Positions 29,401-35,459 are shown, counted from the stretch's first letter. The stretch: DNA of 42,916 nucleotides from a virus (IMGVR_UViG_3300020179_000060:1-42916); one strand, 5' to 3'. Numbers and translations are program-made. The notes: generated by a model not told the origin, from the sequence alone.

Positions 29401-31749
29401 TGGAAGTCTTTCATGTAAACGTTGTGGTAATATATAGCCCGAACCATTATTACTTATGGTAACGCTTTCAATTCTACCATATGTTATTTTATTACCAGTG
29501 TAACTATTAATCTCAATTCCATCATTAGTAAGCCCAATACCTCTTTGATTGACAGAAGGATTTTTTACTGCATCATATGAAAGTTTTGCTTTAGGTATTC
29601 TCTTGATATGTTTTTGATTGGCATACGTTCTTGTCTGACTAGTAGTATAAGGAGGAGTTCCAGAAGAAGCTATATAAACATATTTTTTTGCTTCATCTTC
29701 GTATAAAGATGCAAGACCATTATTAGCACTACTACCAAATGAAGAAATCCAAGACGTATGAATTGGTTCTGAAAATTCAGAATAATCTTCTTTCTCTTCA
29801 AATGTAGTTTCTGTAAATAAAGATCCACCATCATCGATGATAATTTTTCCAGGAACACTAATAACTCTAAGTAGTGCAAAATTTTCACCAGTATTGTCTA
29901 AATTAATTTTTAATAGATACCAGTGATTTTTGAGTAGTTTTGAATTATATCTTCCAATTAGTGAAACTTCTGTGCCTTCTGATTGTGGAGTTACTGGTAT
30001 ATAAGTTTTATCTCCAAAATAATCTACATACTGTCTTTCACACTCTAAAAATTGATTAATTGATTTATTTTTGTACCTGATTGTTTCAGCACCAATTCTA
30101 ATAATTCCATTTCTTGCTGGAAACCCAACAGTTGAGTCTACACTAACTGTGGTGGATGAAGAAGATAGAGACTGAGTTAATCTAGTCTGTGGTGGTAAAA
30201 ATATATTTTCAGTAATACTTCTTTCTGTAGTATTGATATCAAAAATAATTTTTCCTAGTTTATCATCATAAACTTTATCGATATTGATAATATTTAATTG
30301 TGTGAAGGGAATACATACACCAGCATCGTGCTCATCATCTAGTTCCTGGATTAAAAATAAACCTTCACTATTTTCAAGTAGTGCAAGATCTGTTTCACCA
30401 TTTGTTGAAGTTACATATTCACATTTTAAAATTTCTCTAGTTTCATATTTTGAAGCTGATGGACGTAAAACATTTTCAAATGGATATTCGATAGAAGGAT
30501 CTACCGTTGTAATTTCAATGGGTTCCAAATCAATGTATTCATTTGGATTACCATAAATGTCATTTGATAAAACTTTTCTAATTAATGATTTAACTTTTCT
30601 TCTTGGAATTTGATCGCTCTTTAATTTTCTTACACCCTCTAATACTTCTCCAGGTGAAAATACACCAACTGTATTATAAAGAGTTAGTTCTCCAGTTCCA
30701 GCATTCCAATATTTTACAAATCCAAATGCTCCAGAAGTTTGTCCAATTACTTTCTGTTCTTGAACAAACTCTTTCTCATATACTTCTAATATTACTTGGC
30801 CCTTATAATTTTTTCCTCTATTTACAATAGTGAGACCGTCAGGTGGAATTCTTCCTCCGTAAGGACTATCAACAATATTGTTCACGATTACCGAAGCATT
30901 TTCTCCATTTCCAACTACATTTACAAGTGGATATGAAGATGGTTCTAAATTAAATCCGTAATTAGTTGTTGGGGCTTGACCAGGAATATCATTGTTAATA
31001 ATTTCATATCCTAGTGTATTCTGATCACTTGAACCAATTTTTCCACTGAATACATTAACTCTAATTTTTGGTCCTACTCCAGCATTCTCTACTTTTAGTT
31101 TTACATACTTTTGATTAAAAAGAATTCTAAAAAGAAATTTGTGTGACCTAGGTGTTCCCTTTGATAAATAAAACTCTTTAATATTTTTGAATAAAACTCT
31201 TAGATTTAAATCTGATGGTAGATCTTGTGGAAAACCTGGTAGGACTTCATTCTTAAATCTAGTAATAAATTCTGTAGTGAAAATATAAGCTAAATTAATA
31301 ACTTGTGCATTTTTTGCATGGATAGCAGGAACTGAATCGCTAAATGTTACATCTCCAGTTGTCCTGTTATAATCGGTAATTGCACTGGAACCTCTTACAC
31401 ATCCTGTAAAAGAAGTTCTAGTTTTTTCTTTATAGAAAATAATTTCATTATCAATTTTAATATAACCATTTGTATGTGGAAATCCAACAGTGCTGATTAC
31501 GTTAATTGTGTCTAATGAAACATCCAACTTAGTAGTAATACTAGTTGATTTTACTAAGTCTTTTGGTGTATAATTTTGTATATTGTAATATTCTAGTAAA
31601 TTATCAACCAAATCTAAAGAACTGTACTTACTTTCTAAAGACTCATAATAGTTCTTTAGAAATTTTGCAAACAGGGGATATGTCTCCGAAATATATTCGG
31701 GGATTCTTTCGTCAATTCTTGAGGATACTTTTCCTAGAGTAGTAGTCAT
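17410..31749 (-). CDS. Giant gp7-position baseplate wedge protein, 4779 aa
   Basis: 4779 aa in one uninterrupted frame between gp6 and gp8, where T4 has gp7 (1032 aa). The N-terminal 245 residues are conserved in cyanophage gp7-position proteins (RIDERIPEYISETYPLFAKF, FKNIKEFYLSKGTPRSHKFL). The rest is modular. TTGF-type beta modules lie at about 73-120 and 541-597; G.GY..PP.V hairpins are frequent in the first third and at the end; a YHYH-like domain spans 1305-1417; a fibre-type LVKNQTIPSQNGVYVLTR module is near 2120; a dozen or so VNGVLQ hairpin modules lie between about 2795 and 4475; and a seven-bladed FG-GAP propeller occupies about 3600-4033. I infer a wedge anchor plus long outward arms involved in host contact. 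AGGTAAAT ribosome site before the ATG. Confidence 0.88.
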   Translation of the reverse strand: MTTTLGKVSSRIDERIPEYISETYPLFAKFLKNYYESLESKYSSLDLVDNLLEYYNIQNYTPKDLVKSTSITTKLDVSLDTINVISTVGFPHTNGYIKIDNEIIFYKEKTRTSFTGCVRGSSAITDYNRTTGDVTFSDSVPAIHAKNAQVINLAYIFTTEFITRFKNEVLPGFPQDLPSDLNLRVLFKNIKEFYLSKGTPRSHKFLFRILFNQKYVKLKVENAGVGPKIRVNVFSGKIGSSDQNTLGYEIINNDIPGQAPTTNYGFNLEPSSYPLVNVVGNGENASVIVNNIVDSPYGGRIPPDGLTIVNRGKNYKGQVILEVYEKEFVQEQKVIGQTSGAFGFVKYWNAGTGELTLYNTVGVFSPGEVLEGVRKLKSDQIPRRKVKSLIRKVLSNDIYGNPNEYIDLEPIEITTVDPSIEYPFENVLRPSASKYETREILKCEYVTSTNGETDLALLENSEGLFLIQELDDEHDAGVCIPFTQLNIINIDKVYDDKLGKIIFDINTTERSITENIFLPPQTRLTQSLSSSSTTVSVDSTVGFPARNGIIRIGAETIRYKNKSINQFLECERQYVDYFGDKTYIPVTPQSEGTEVSLIGRYNSKLLKNHWYLLKINLDNTGENFALLRVISVPGKIIIDDGGSLFTETTFEEKEDYSEFSEPIHTSWISSFGSSANNGLASLYEDEAKKYVYIASSGTPPYTTSQTRTYANQKHIKRIPKAKLSYDAVKNPSVNQRGIGLTNDGIEINSYTGNKITYGRIESVTISNNGSGYILPQRLHERLPYVKITGAGESTQVLTTRTSKIISIYSSFVSVSLDGIDESLLTFSGTVGINDQKATVTVSRSSGDITGKGAELRTEVVGGKIVKILISSAGEYYTKTPIVKVTGPGIDFTVPQNNIVMSGSVGVAIDPITFRPFTRSQVNSLDFNPLAYKTITLTDSERKNSYTENPKLIVDTGSGATGFAEIFNNQVRSVIIDKEGENYYVPPIVKFIGDGKNAAGIAVIDSNGKVIDVDIINGGENYTIPPVVKFISRGSLFATKTTITQWTPVIPEVLSSKIDNYGGYVFNYSDSPLVTTDQVPDTKNYPEYLQIKPTAPILNRLDKSTVIPYIPVFTSFDSSFTNVTYQFTRETAGFFEIGDEVIIDTQYSSRFGTFVRPEQPSYLPTGNAFIWTINATNHGLQTGDRIIINFPSAVNANGIPDLTNLIIFKQNNDQFRIHLGQFISQTASNRTRINNCPVTGSVSFTLMNTKIAATVIAFTSVPNIPNSNVINASSVTLRLPRPYDPNVFYTTNEIIIPRNKHSSIIGWAYDGNPIYGRLAFSDPITSDLKSRVTLQTSSYKIRYGTFTDERTGAQIVIPIPAYRPSVDTYPIGSLVDDYVFDPKFGTLDQYNGKFCVTPDFPTGTYAYFATEFYPYFIGPLFRNKIDSYNTTQKYLNSSLPPGLKRIKSDDSDFPYFPKSSNLSSKTRSEVTQFYTGGVENVYIDYAGNNYKTGDTLVINNNETGGSGFNAVIDEVSGQITRNYTTSLNTVQTSNDRLYIYGELAEIQIHQEKPHMLESGDKITVERIKPSVDFVDTIYSGTRKTYTGTLYNNGTITGLSSISGIEVGSTITNTGVLSWDGATVTSIDSASSITITPSEFYPTQFAPITFTTDKSYSFEDQAFGLEKTSNITVYENSKYTFSLKKIKVSVYWSYDLGRGQYFIRYTKDSNTPFNWSTIKARKFAPDGSVIDYGDMIFSSGRIGDPTNPTNIITPYDATNITTGQNFYVQFVRDSGSYIDIYVGNSDSRPVLDSNGNPTFDSNGNPILNAYDPLNLNPNGLSTIEYPEYFAENGSVVGPYSGRSITPPVNYIISFDLASKSLYFSEDNIGQFLFLNKNAYLIDNHEVFIKPTTKESDLPNVYLQVRDEILEKTVKNFTLDFENEIFEGTYPIEKIDDYKFKFSKTIPEEYKVYNYGNLELTNLTIDSVGNLTGISQSNIANLKVGMVVTHSDLVLVSCATIANLPVSQETETTLTGPTGNDAGRFPAVDTVIQIVGSTIAGSRVITLSQSERNKFNQIRYLEYNISGNGIPPNAFMVPNFTNNSFELFSFDGSTIIPAFATQTAQNVTLQISITTIKVGNTNQCVLVKNQTIPSQNGVYVLTRQGVQGTTAWQLTRLLGWSPIDKTKIGNYYVGVRDGSQRGVYDNDFNTTTGIFGTTPITFTLDPSRGMMYAWWTNNINLIKTIGSSVVGLNWQYFSLPGIVNINVGNVRIHSTSPRSYNMNSIDWYTRSSTVSGPIRSVKIIDGGKGYKKLPEITGVSSSYGYGAKLQADSNTIGKIKKIDYITVGDFYGNDRTIDFDLQSDVVLKLKQNYEISSVTILDRGENYYVEPTIKVKEDIPLTELAGIYDPPIQFKTTIQSGKLQTVEVVSGGNFLLDTPELIVDASGTGGSGALVRANLSRSVLNKDSIISIKKVTDAVSYIQSVNTNQSNIIFETNHNFKSNDLVLYECTGLPLVTNPPDIFANQVQLYVKIVDATTIQLSTIPAGPAITLLPGSFINEKNLHKISKLPVFETIATAKVVSYDKNNSTVQLKEISGNIISKDFFGNYIWESAYLFDERQVPFSTILKATKSKTRFKSSFTSVLKPRFTNNIGFISEATQKITDSNYYQIYSYLIGYNTNVKDWYNLIYKNSHAIGNKLFGKHIIESNQSVYQNTQGIIKNIIGFNLTLKNILNLKLNYSVINQQILYLNDVAPQALSAGGVIVGGTSQAIAKVDNISNTILFITSKNGLQFTNGENVYYYKPQYLFSPRIKTDTLNSLVVYNGVLQEPNDSYTVDENKLSLAFPVNDKDKIFIIQTSSLVSDFFENFLPVISDSWDFGGDMSQYTKLFTAQIPPKDAKDIVTFRSIIGDGTDRIVLQRSGETVNISNSLKNKLIVSVNGVVLDSTLYSILNGNVVVLTTGNIFPEGSKVFALYFDALQKLFFTKINDYTYKINNLSTLTVKRSSLLLSVNGAIQNSTDSVIEQSRFTIAGTFLTFDEPIASTAFIHGWLINNKCYTENLDTSVFEERFVSTSLNITRDKLITRTFESNKKVNFNNKYQQVKRKLLSGTAYSGTSSGNPSVDGTYIYGNDTKFVTTFPEQSSSFVELVENISSQFNGIKKEFILKSPNSELTFLNEFDFRDSQGNLTSPPPSPSANLIHTNFILNDSEKLLVTINNLPLVLGEDYTLNYDEDGQKIIFVNAPSVGSNCCIFYFQSTYDSKDIVVGQDYFDGSRKTFFLNEDGIPLYVRNSGDVLAIRNGVLQPFGSGFVTSILNTVSFDEPPLPSDDIKLLYFRKLLLSPNSVKDPNNYLLDIPGYIDGIRNTFTLTKDGYPLLVNNVNKIFPFRFEGIYQYYLNSYSYSNNALTFVDSPQINEPLFIMAFNTTTQITELQFEQFSSNSLKLRNTVNLDLATQTMIIFVNGVMQQYNPQIGSWTWTTDVPDNIPDNRFFTILNYITDDNDFIDYSNYELYQSPNILPDGEFVILFDGTINVLIDDIKIYFVPFATTLDYIATGGGGLNIEERTTNTAFDITYSTLPYAVEKEDSILVNVNGITQNPGVAYKIQKTNLSQVLEFDYLEDSPGGLFGFSNKISDSGNFLVVSAPLKETTIIGSTGVVRLYRKTQNNWTLITSLSISRTDRGYPGSSLQFGYSVDITKDCEKIVVGCPLWATATNEEVGAVSFYNTVISTSGAVTVSRNTFVKAPTGINSGARFGHQVSIDKFGKIAAVSAPFENVNGVIASGAVYIYRFDVELGKWFFDKKITPKYPQTNENFGISLDISADSSILSVGTRQQVYIFNYFENLWYEEDQITPDDVQPFDSFGNSISITEDGNKLIVGSPRDTSNTLIQTRAFEYLQYISDDSEIFDRENMISQKLNSSINLICGTAYIFVRSGTNLTGFKWVLEQKITPPNPDYDQEFGFAVSISSDGTRVVIGSPNRANEITNQPEGKVYVYDFSNQQLGNNYGPWQLTQTISNQNALIYDRFGDSLSMSSSGNSLIIGAPYDDNSWGVNSGTIYYYAGSRINFIDGVTNLSNVMITDFSRMNLCKVDSFDERMNGTNTRFRLIRNKIPFTRWRNTSDILISVNGVLRTPYIDYFVENGYINFRQNPPNDSTDEIYIIAMFNNQLLRLENLADGKTKVDKIINSSTIKLLPSSGHTPGNIAFKLLDSSIVDQTTYIGTLSEDGYVTNIQDTSSITVGVVVQKSYGTGVFYSGPLNTFSFSDDALGQLGSENRNIIDDSLIVQVNGVVQTYNSGFTYLNNNKFKLDSPLDTDPDGPAANIFAIRLDSLVILDNINNGFNGSNKTFPLFYNSKNFVPTGTVEDDSVPSPRNLLVFKNDKILEPFEEYNLTGPIKSKINFTVAPTSTDKFIIRNLGLFKQLDKITTGFNNSTKIFYMKYQGLDYYPNAEIERPRDYENQILVIKDGYIQNSLVDYYIDHNRIVFTNAPASNTVEIMLYDFMGRKEDVSVIDRVENIQVGDTIKLSGDTDVRKVTQVISPSLLRTSTYNGITKGIGLSVSPVISNGKITNATVTSTGFDYPENLVISAVGTGSGGEIIVKDVSYTNGGRVSTSNLEIIDSGFNYFNAPTLRINRPIEIVRKDMFSSSFTRKLYRLTSNVTTSSVDIDMQTVSGLPTSNINIKIISTTGSVSSGSGAVLKPYVYGGEIVKVDIINAGSGYDLANTILIVEGGGGSGAELKPVLSSTGKFVQVTIINAGIGYDYHSVIIGKETVYYTIANPTTLKLESCTRPNPQNWSSSTYVIYDKEL
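19651..20952 (-). other. Seven-bladed FG-GAP (integrin-alpha-like) propeller domain in the giant protein
   Basis: Codes for residues of about 3600-4033. Seven units of about 45-95 residues each open with FG or a close variant and continue with S..ISxDG..(V/I)VGSP and a strand such as GxVY(V/I)Y. Unit starts are LFGFSNKISDSGN, FGYSVDITKD, FGHQVSIDKFG, FGISLDISADS, FGNSISITEDG, FGFAVSISSDG and FGDSLSMSSSG. This is the FG-GAP repeat pattern of integrin-alpha-type beta-propellers, and seven is the number needed to close one propeller. Confidence 0.75.
27498..27837 (-). other. YHYH-like domain within the giant protein
   Basis: Residues 1305-1417: GWAYDGNPIYGRLAF, a central FDPKFGTLDQYNGKFCVTPD segment, then GTYAYFATEFYPYFIGP. 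The order and spacing match the YHYH domain (PF14240 as I recall it), but the YHYH tetrad itself reads YAYF, so both histidines are gone. Confidence 0.65.
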
Positions 31750-31760
31750 ATTTACCTATA

Positions 31761-33947
31761 TTAGCAGTTATCTAATGGTAGTCCTGGATCTAAATCTTTT
31801 ATTGTAATAATTGGATTTGTAGCATCTACAAAACCACAATCTTTACTATTAAGTTCGATAATCTTATCATATGTACCACCTTTACCATCTGCATAAACAC
31901 CCCACTTATTGAATCCCTTGCAGTATTCGTTTAGAAGTGTTCCAGCATTAGGATAAATTGGGTCTCCACCAAAACCACAAGAAGAACTATTTTGTTTAAT
32001 TAGTTTGGTGTATGTTCCACCAGTAGAATTGGTGAAAGTTCCATATTCATCAAATCCTAAACAATATGTACTAATTAATTGTTCACTTAATGGTGTTTCA
32101 TCATCACCAATTTCATCTGTAGGATAATCTAGTATTATTTCTTCATCACCATCATAATCATCTTCTGGAATAATTTCCAAACCACAAATTTCAACATCAA
32201 TTAGTGTATCATTTGGAAATCCTATAAATTCTGGTTCGGAAGGTACAACTGTAATATTTATTATCTGTTCAGAAGGGAGATTTAAAGTAAATTCCAAACA
32301 TCCTGTTTTGTAATCAATAGTTCCGACGACTCCTAAAATTACATATTTTTTAAATGTAGCATCGTATCTTCTTAAAATTAATGAACCATTTGCATTATCA
32401 GTGATGTGTACTTTATATGATCTCCCAACATGATCGAACCCTGTCGTTGTTGCTGAAATAAGGTTACACTTTCCTGGAGAAATAGGTGTTGTAGTTACAG
32501 ACCCATTTCCAATTGGAGTTCCAAAACAAATGATATATTTTCTATTTCCAGCTGTTCCTGTCAATCTATATTTCAAAACTGGTCTTGAAATTGCAGTAGA
32601 AATAGAACCTTCAGAATTTAGAATATCTCTTCTCAATGAAGTCTGTGAATATTTTGAACCAAATCCTGTTGTATCATCACCAGATCCAAAAGTAGAAACA
32701 ATTTGTCTTACTGTATTTCCAATATCAGCCTGTGACAAATTAGTTTTTGAAGTATTATATAATATTTTAAGATAAATGCAAATTCTGACTACAAATGGAT
32801 CTAAAATTGTTGGAAATACCGCACCAACAATATAAGCTCTTAATTTTTTAGTTATGGTATCTTTTACAGCAGCAGATAATATATCACCAAACTTTGGTTG
32901 AATTGTAATGAATACTTTACCATACTGGGGAGGATTCAGAGTTTCACCACCAACAACTCTAAGAGCTTTAATATTTGGGTAAATACTCCTGATAATAGAT
33001 TCGTAATCAGCAGCAGTTACAGCTCTGTCTTGACTGCTATAATATCTTGGTGCATTATATTTGATTGATTTAATACTTTCAAATTCTGATCCATTAGAAG
33101 ATGATGTTACTAAGGGAGTAACTTGAACACTTTTTGATGATACTACAGTTGGTTTAGTATTATAGATAGATGCAACCGAACCAACAAAAATAAAGTTTTT
33201 AATACTATTTGCTTTTGACCCGTTAGTAATCAAATAACGAATATCTATTTGCTCACCATTTTTTACTGCTCTTCCAAGAATATCATCACCAAATATAATT
33301 TCATATTTTTGATCTTGAACTTCTTCTACGAAGAAAATCTTACTTGATGGCGTCAAATCAATAATTGTTTCTGATCTAGTATGAGTAATTCCATTTACCT
33401 TCACAGATATTTGACTTGAATCAATTAAACTATTTGGTATTATAAATCTTTGATTTTCATCTTTTAAATCTACAATGTATGATGTATCAAATAAATTTCC
33501 TTCATATAGTTCAATATTTTTAAAAGTTGCAGTATTATCTTTAATATTTGCTCTTTTGGTTTCTAGTAAATTAAATTTATAAGTTTTGTTGTTTAAGACA
33601 CTAGACAATACTGGACCCGCATCTATTTGAACGTAATCTCCAGTTACATCATTTACTGTAATATTAATCTTCATACATGCTGCAGTATAAGACTTTGGAT
33701 TGTATCCAAGTCTATTTGCAAGTGCAACAACATTATCACGTATAACAGCCGTATCAATATTCAACTCATTTGCAACCATGTTGATGTTATAGGATTGCAA
33801 ATGAGCATTATATGCTAAAAGATCCAATAGAACCGATATATTCGATCCTTCATAATCGAAAGAATTAAAATCTGAATTGTTTCGTAAGTAATTCCGTAAA
33901 ATGTACTTAATTTCTTTTGGATCTAACGGTGAAATTGGTGAAGACAT
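31761..33947 (-). CDS. 6: Baseplate wedge protein gp6 with C-terminal Cys repeats
   Basis: 728 aa (T4 gp6 is 660). gp6 dimers form the inner baseplate ring and belong to the baseplate J superfamily. The N-terminus has KEIKYILRNYLRNNSDFNSF, ISVLLDLLAYNAHLQSYNIN and ANELNIDTAVIRDNVVALAN, all typical. The J-type core includes RYYSSQDRAVTAADYESIIR and PQYGKVFITIQPK. After about residue 600 comes an acidic linker and two tandem modules of about 40 residues (YC.GF....G....GGTY.K.I..NS..CGF), which T4 gp6 lacks. It starts 3 nt after the gp25 stop and is followed by the giant gene after an 11-nt gap. Confidence 0.93.
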   Translation of the reverse strand: MSSPISPLDPKEIKYILRNYLRNNSDFNSFDYEGSNISVLLDLLAYNAHLQSYNINMVANELNIDTAVIRDNVVALANRLGYNPKSYTAACMKINITVNDVTGDYVQIDAGPVLSSVLNNKTYKFNLLETKRANIKDNTATFKNIELYEGNLFDTSYIVDLKDENQRFIIPNSLIDSSQISVKVNGITHTRSETIIDLTPSSKIFFVEEVQDQKYEIIFGDDILGRAVKNGEQIDIRYLITNGSKANSIKNFIFVGSVASIYNTKPTVVSSKSVQVTPLVTSSSNGSEFESIKSIKYNAPRYYSSQDRAVTAADYESIIRSIYPNIKALRVVGGETLNPPQYGKVFITIQPKFGDILSAAVKDTITKKLRAYIVGAVFPTILDPFVVRICIYLKILYNTSKTNLSQADIGNTVRQIVSTFGSGDDTTGFGSKYSQTSLRRDILNSEGSISTAISRPVLKYRLTGTAGNRKYIICFGTPIGNGSVTTTPISPGKCNLISATTTGFDHVGRSYKVHITDNANGSLILRRYDATFKKYVILGVVGTIDYKTGCLEFTLNLPSEQIINITVVPSEPEFIGFPNDTLIDVEICGLEIIPEDDYDGDEEIILDYPTDEIGDDETPLSEQLISTYCLGFDEYGTFTNSTGGTYTKLIKQNSSSCGFGGDPIYPNAGTLLNEYCKGFNKWGVYADGKGGTYDKIIELNSKDCGFVDATNPIITIKDLDPGLPLDNC
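31828..32093 (-). repeat. Two tandem Cys-containing modules at the gp6 C-terminus
   Basis: Residues of about 619-660 and 668-707 of gp6. Copy 1 has STYCLGFDEYGTFTNSTGGTY and ends NSSSCGF; copy 2 has NEYCKGFNKWGVYADGKGGTY and ends NSKDCGF. The shared skeleton is YCxGF(x4)G(x7)GGTYxK(x5)NS(x2)CGF. Nucleotide identity is lower, so the duplication is old or the module is under protein-level selection. Confidence 0.75.
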
Positions 33948-33950
33948 CTT

Positions 33951-34367
33951 TTAACTTTCTCTTACTAGTAAATACGATAATTTTTGTATTACTTCATTAC
34001 CAACAATTGTATATTCAATGACTATTTCTATATCATTTAAATCATTATCACGAAGAATATCTATTGATGTTAAAGAAATTCTTGGTTCAAAAGCTTTTAA
34101 AATATTTTCTATTTCACTAATAACTGAATTTACTTCTGGATACTCAGTTTCAAACAATTGAGAAGTAATTCTAGTCCCAACAAATTTATTAAATGGTCTT
34201 TCATTAATCGCAATTGCAATTAAATTTCTAACAGAAGCTTTAATTGCATCTTCATTCTTTAGAACATTAATGTCATTTGTGCTTGGATTACGTGTAAACG
34301 CGAAGCTAATATCCTTAAAACTTTTGGATACGTCTCCTAATTTAGTTTTGGCTGAATACCTTGGCAT
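33951..34367 (-). CDS. 25: Baseplate wedge protein gp25
   Basis: 138 aa (T4 gp25 is 132). It is the small wedge component that links gp6 to the sheath, related to the TssE/GpW-gp25 lysozyme-like family. Key parts are SFKDISFAFTRNPSTNDINV, a loop NEDAIKASVRNLIAIAINERPFN with the conserved EDAI...N...ERPF pattern, and the C-terminal IVIEYTIVGNEVIQKLSYLL. Upstream gap of 47 nt has no ATAAATA motif; a weak TATACT/TATATT-rich stretch is present but I cannot assign a promoter there. Confidence 0.95.
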   Translation of the reverse strand: MPRYSAKTKLGDVSKSFKDISFAFTRNPSTNDINVLKNEDAIKASVRNLIAIAINERPFNKFVGTRITSQLFETEYPEVNSVISEIENILKAFEPRISLTSIDILRDNDLNDIEIVIEYTIVGNEVIQKLSYLLVRES

Positions 34368-34414
34368 TTAAAAATTTACACTTTATCTAATATAGTATAT
34401 ATGTGAGTTTTTAA

Positions 34415-34603
34415 TCAGTGCCAACGTTCTACATAGTCATCAAAACCATTTTTTCCACCACAATGACGAGAATATCTATCCTCTGGTGGTTGATTTTTTT
34501 GTTTTTTTTCTGATTCGGGGTAATAATCGGTTATTAATTTTGTGGTTCCCCACATTTCTTTCATGTAATTTACATCTCTATCTGGATTTGGTTTGATTGC
34601 CAT
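34415..34603 (-). CDS. Hypothetical protein, 62 aa
   Basis: 62 aa, hydrophilic, with Asp/Glu/Lys-rich sequence, RDVNYMKEMWGTTKLI near the start and FDDYVERWH at the end; no membrane segment or recognised motif. A GGAG ribosome site 9 nt before the ATG supports translation. It is set between the 199-aa gene and gp25 with gaps of 53 and 47 nt. I do not recognise it. The isolated position and good ribosome site make it a real, probably accessory, gene. Confidence 0.65.
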   Translation of the reverse strand: MAIKPNPDRDVNYMKEMWGTTKLITDYYPESEKKQKNQPPEDRYSRHCGGKNGFDDYVERWH

Positions 34604-34656
34604 CTGTTTTTCTCCAAAAAGGTTGAAACAGAACTTTTTACGGGGTTGCTATCCCG

Positions 34657-35256
34657 TTAATCTATATAAAATCCTTTTCTCAAATAATCTTCATCTTCAA
34701 TATATCTATACTCATCATCAATATCTACTTTTTCATCTTTCCATACTGGAAAAGCAACAGAATTTCCGTATCTAAAGTCTGGATTTCTACGAAAATGAAC
34801 CTCTATAAGTTTGTTACCAATAAATTCGCAGTTTATCCACTCATAATTTCTTTTTAAATTATCTAATATTGAAGGAAATTTTACATAACAGTTAATTTTT
34901 TCCCATTTTTTCCATCTATATAATGGTTCTTCTTCATCTTTTTCACCAACAACCACTAAGTCAGGGATTTTATTTCTAAAATCAACACTCAAGTGTGCTC
35001 CTTCAAAGATTTCTGACCAAAATTCTGATGGGTGAAATCGATCTGTTGAACTATGAATCCATTCTATACGAGCAAAACGACTCATTCCAAGTAAATTTAT
35101 GGATGGTCTAACTACATAGTACCCAGAATAAGGAACAGGCACCCCTGTTGGTCCACAGAGATGCCCTTGTCGTTTATTTAATATAAGTTTATTATAGACC
35201 CAGAGATCATCTGGATGAATAGCATTCCATTCGTCTTGTGGGTCTAAGTGATACAT
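34657..35256 (-). CDS. Conserved phage protein, 199 aa, RPSINLLGMSR motif
   Basis: 199 aa. The N-terminus HPDDLWVYNKLILNKRQGHLC is followed by GPTGVPVPYSGYYVVRP and INLLGMSRFARIEWI, then FWSEIFEGAHLSVDF. This combination looks like a phage protein family in which an RP..N..GM motif occurs; I have a weak memory of an ATP-grasp-like relation but cannot see enough motifs to claim an enzyme. It has no similarity to T4 gp53, which often neighbours this region. It follows the 48-aa gene by 3 nt with an AAGGAAAA ribosome site, so the two are co-translated. Role unknown. Confidence 0.75.
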   Translation of the reverse strand: MYHLDPQDEWNAIHPDDLWVYNKLILNKRQGHLCGPTGVPVPYSGYYVVRPSINLLGMSRFARIEWIHSSTDRFHPSEFWSEIFEGAHLSVDFRNKIPDLVVVGEKDEEEPLYRWKKWEKINCYVKFPSILDNLKRNYEWINCEFIGNKLIEVHFRRNPDFRYGNSVAFPVWKDEKVDIDDEYRYIEDEDYLRKGFYID

Positions 35257-35259
35257 ATA

Positions 35260-35406
35260 CTATTTTCCTTGTCCGCGATACTTCTTACGCGCTTTATTAC
35301 GACTGGTAGCAGCATATTTAGTTCCAAGACCTAATCCTTGACGAGATTTCTTAGGGGGACCAGGAATATAGTTGCTCTTAGTTAAAGATCCTTTAGATTT
35401 TGCCAT
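35260..35406 (-). CDS. Small basic protein, 48 aa (KSRQGLGLGTKY motif)
   Basis: ATG at 35406 to TAG at 35260, 48 residues: MAKSKGSLTKSNYIPGPPKK, then SRQGLGLGTKYAATSRNKAR and a KKYRGQGK end. I recall similar short Lys/Arg/Gly proteins (SNYIPG.PKK.RQG) in many cyanomyoviruses, which supports it as real despite its size. Strongly basic and probably disordered; nucleic-acid or ribosome binding is possible but not shown. It is the first gene after a sigma70-type promoter and is closely followed by the 199-aa gene. Confidence 0.72.
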   Translation of the reverse strand: MAKSKGSLTKSNYIPGPPKKSRQGLGLGTKYAATSRNKARKKYRGQGK

Positions 35407-35430
35407 ATTTAAACAGATTGAACTACGATA

Positions 35431-35459
35431 AGTATAACATGAAAGTAATTATAGGTCAA
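35431..35459 (-). promoter_or_regulatory. Sigma70-type promoter before the 48-aa gene
   Basis: Minus strand -35 TTGACC (35459-35454), exactly 17 nt, -10 TATACT (35436-35431). Predicted +1 is near 35424, giving an 18-nt leader. The -35 box includes the TGA stop of the PAAR-like gene. Five of six bases match consensus in each box. Confidence 0.6.

Noticed and set aside
34368-34414. Promoter in the gap before gp25
   Set aside because: TATACT/TATATT stretches are present but no ATAAATA motif and no -35 at correct spacing.
34640-34657. Hairpin ACGGG...CCCGT just after the 199-aa gene as a terminator
   Set aside because: Only 5 bp, and on the minus strand it is followed by AAAAA rather than a T run; on the plus strand there is no gene to terminate.
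34657-35256. 199-aa protein as baseplate gp53
   Set aside because: Right size and neighbourhood, but the sequence lacks the gp53 pattern of YYG...YW(L/V) near the N-terminus and shares no motif with it.
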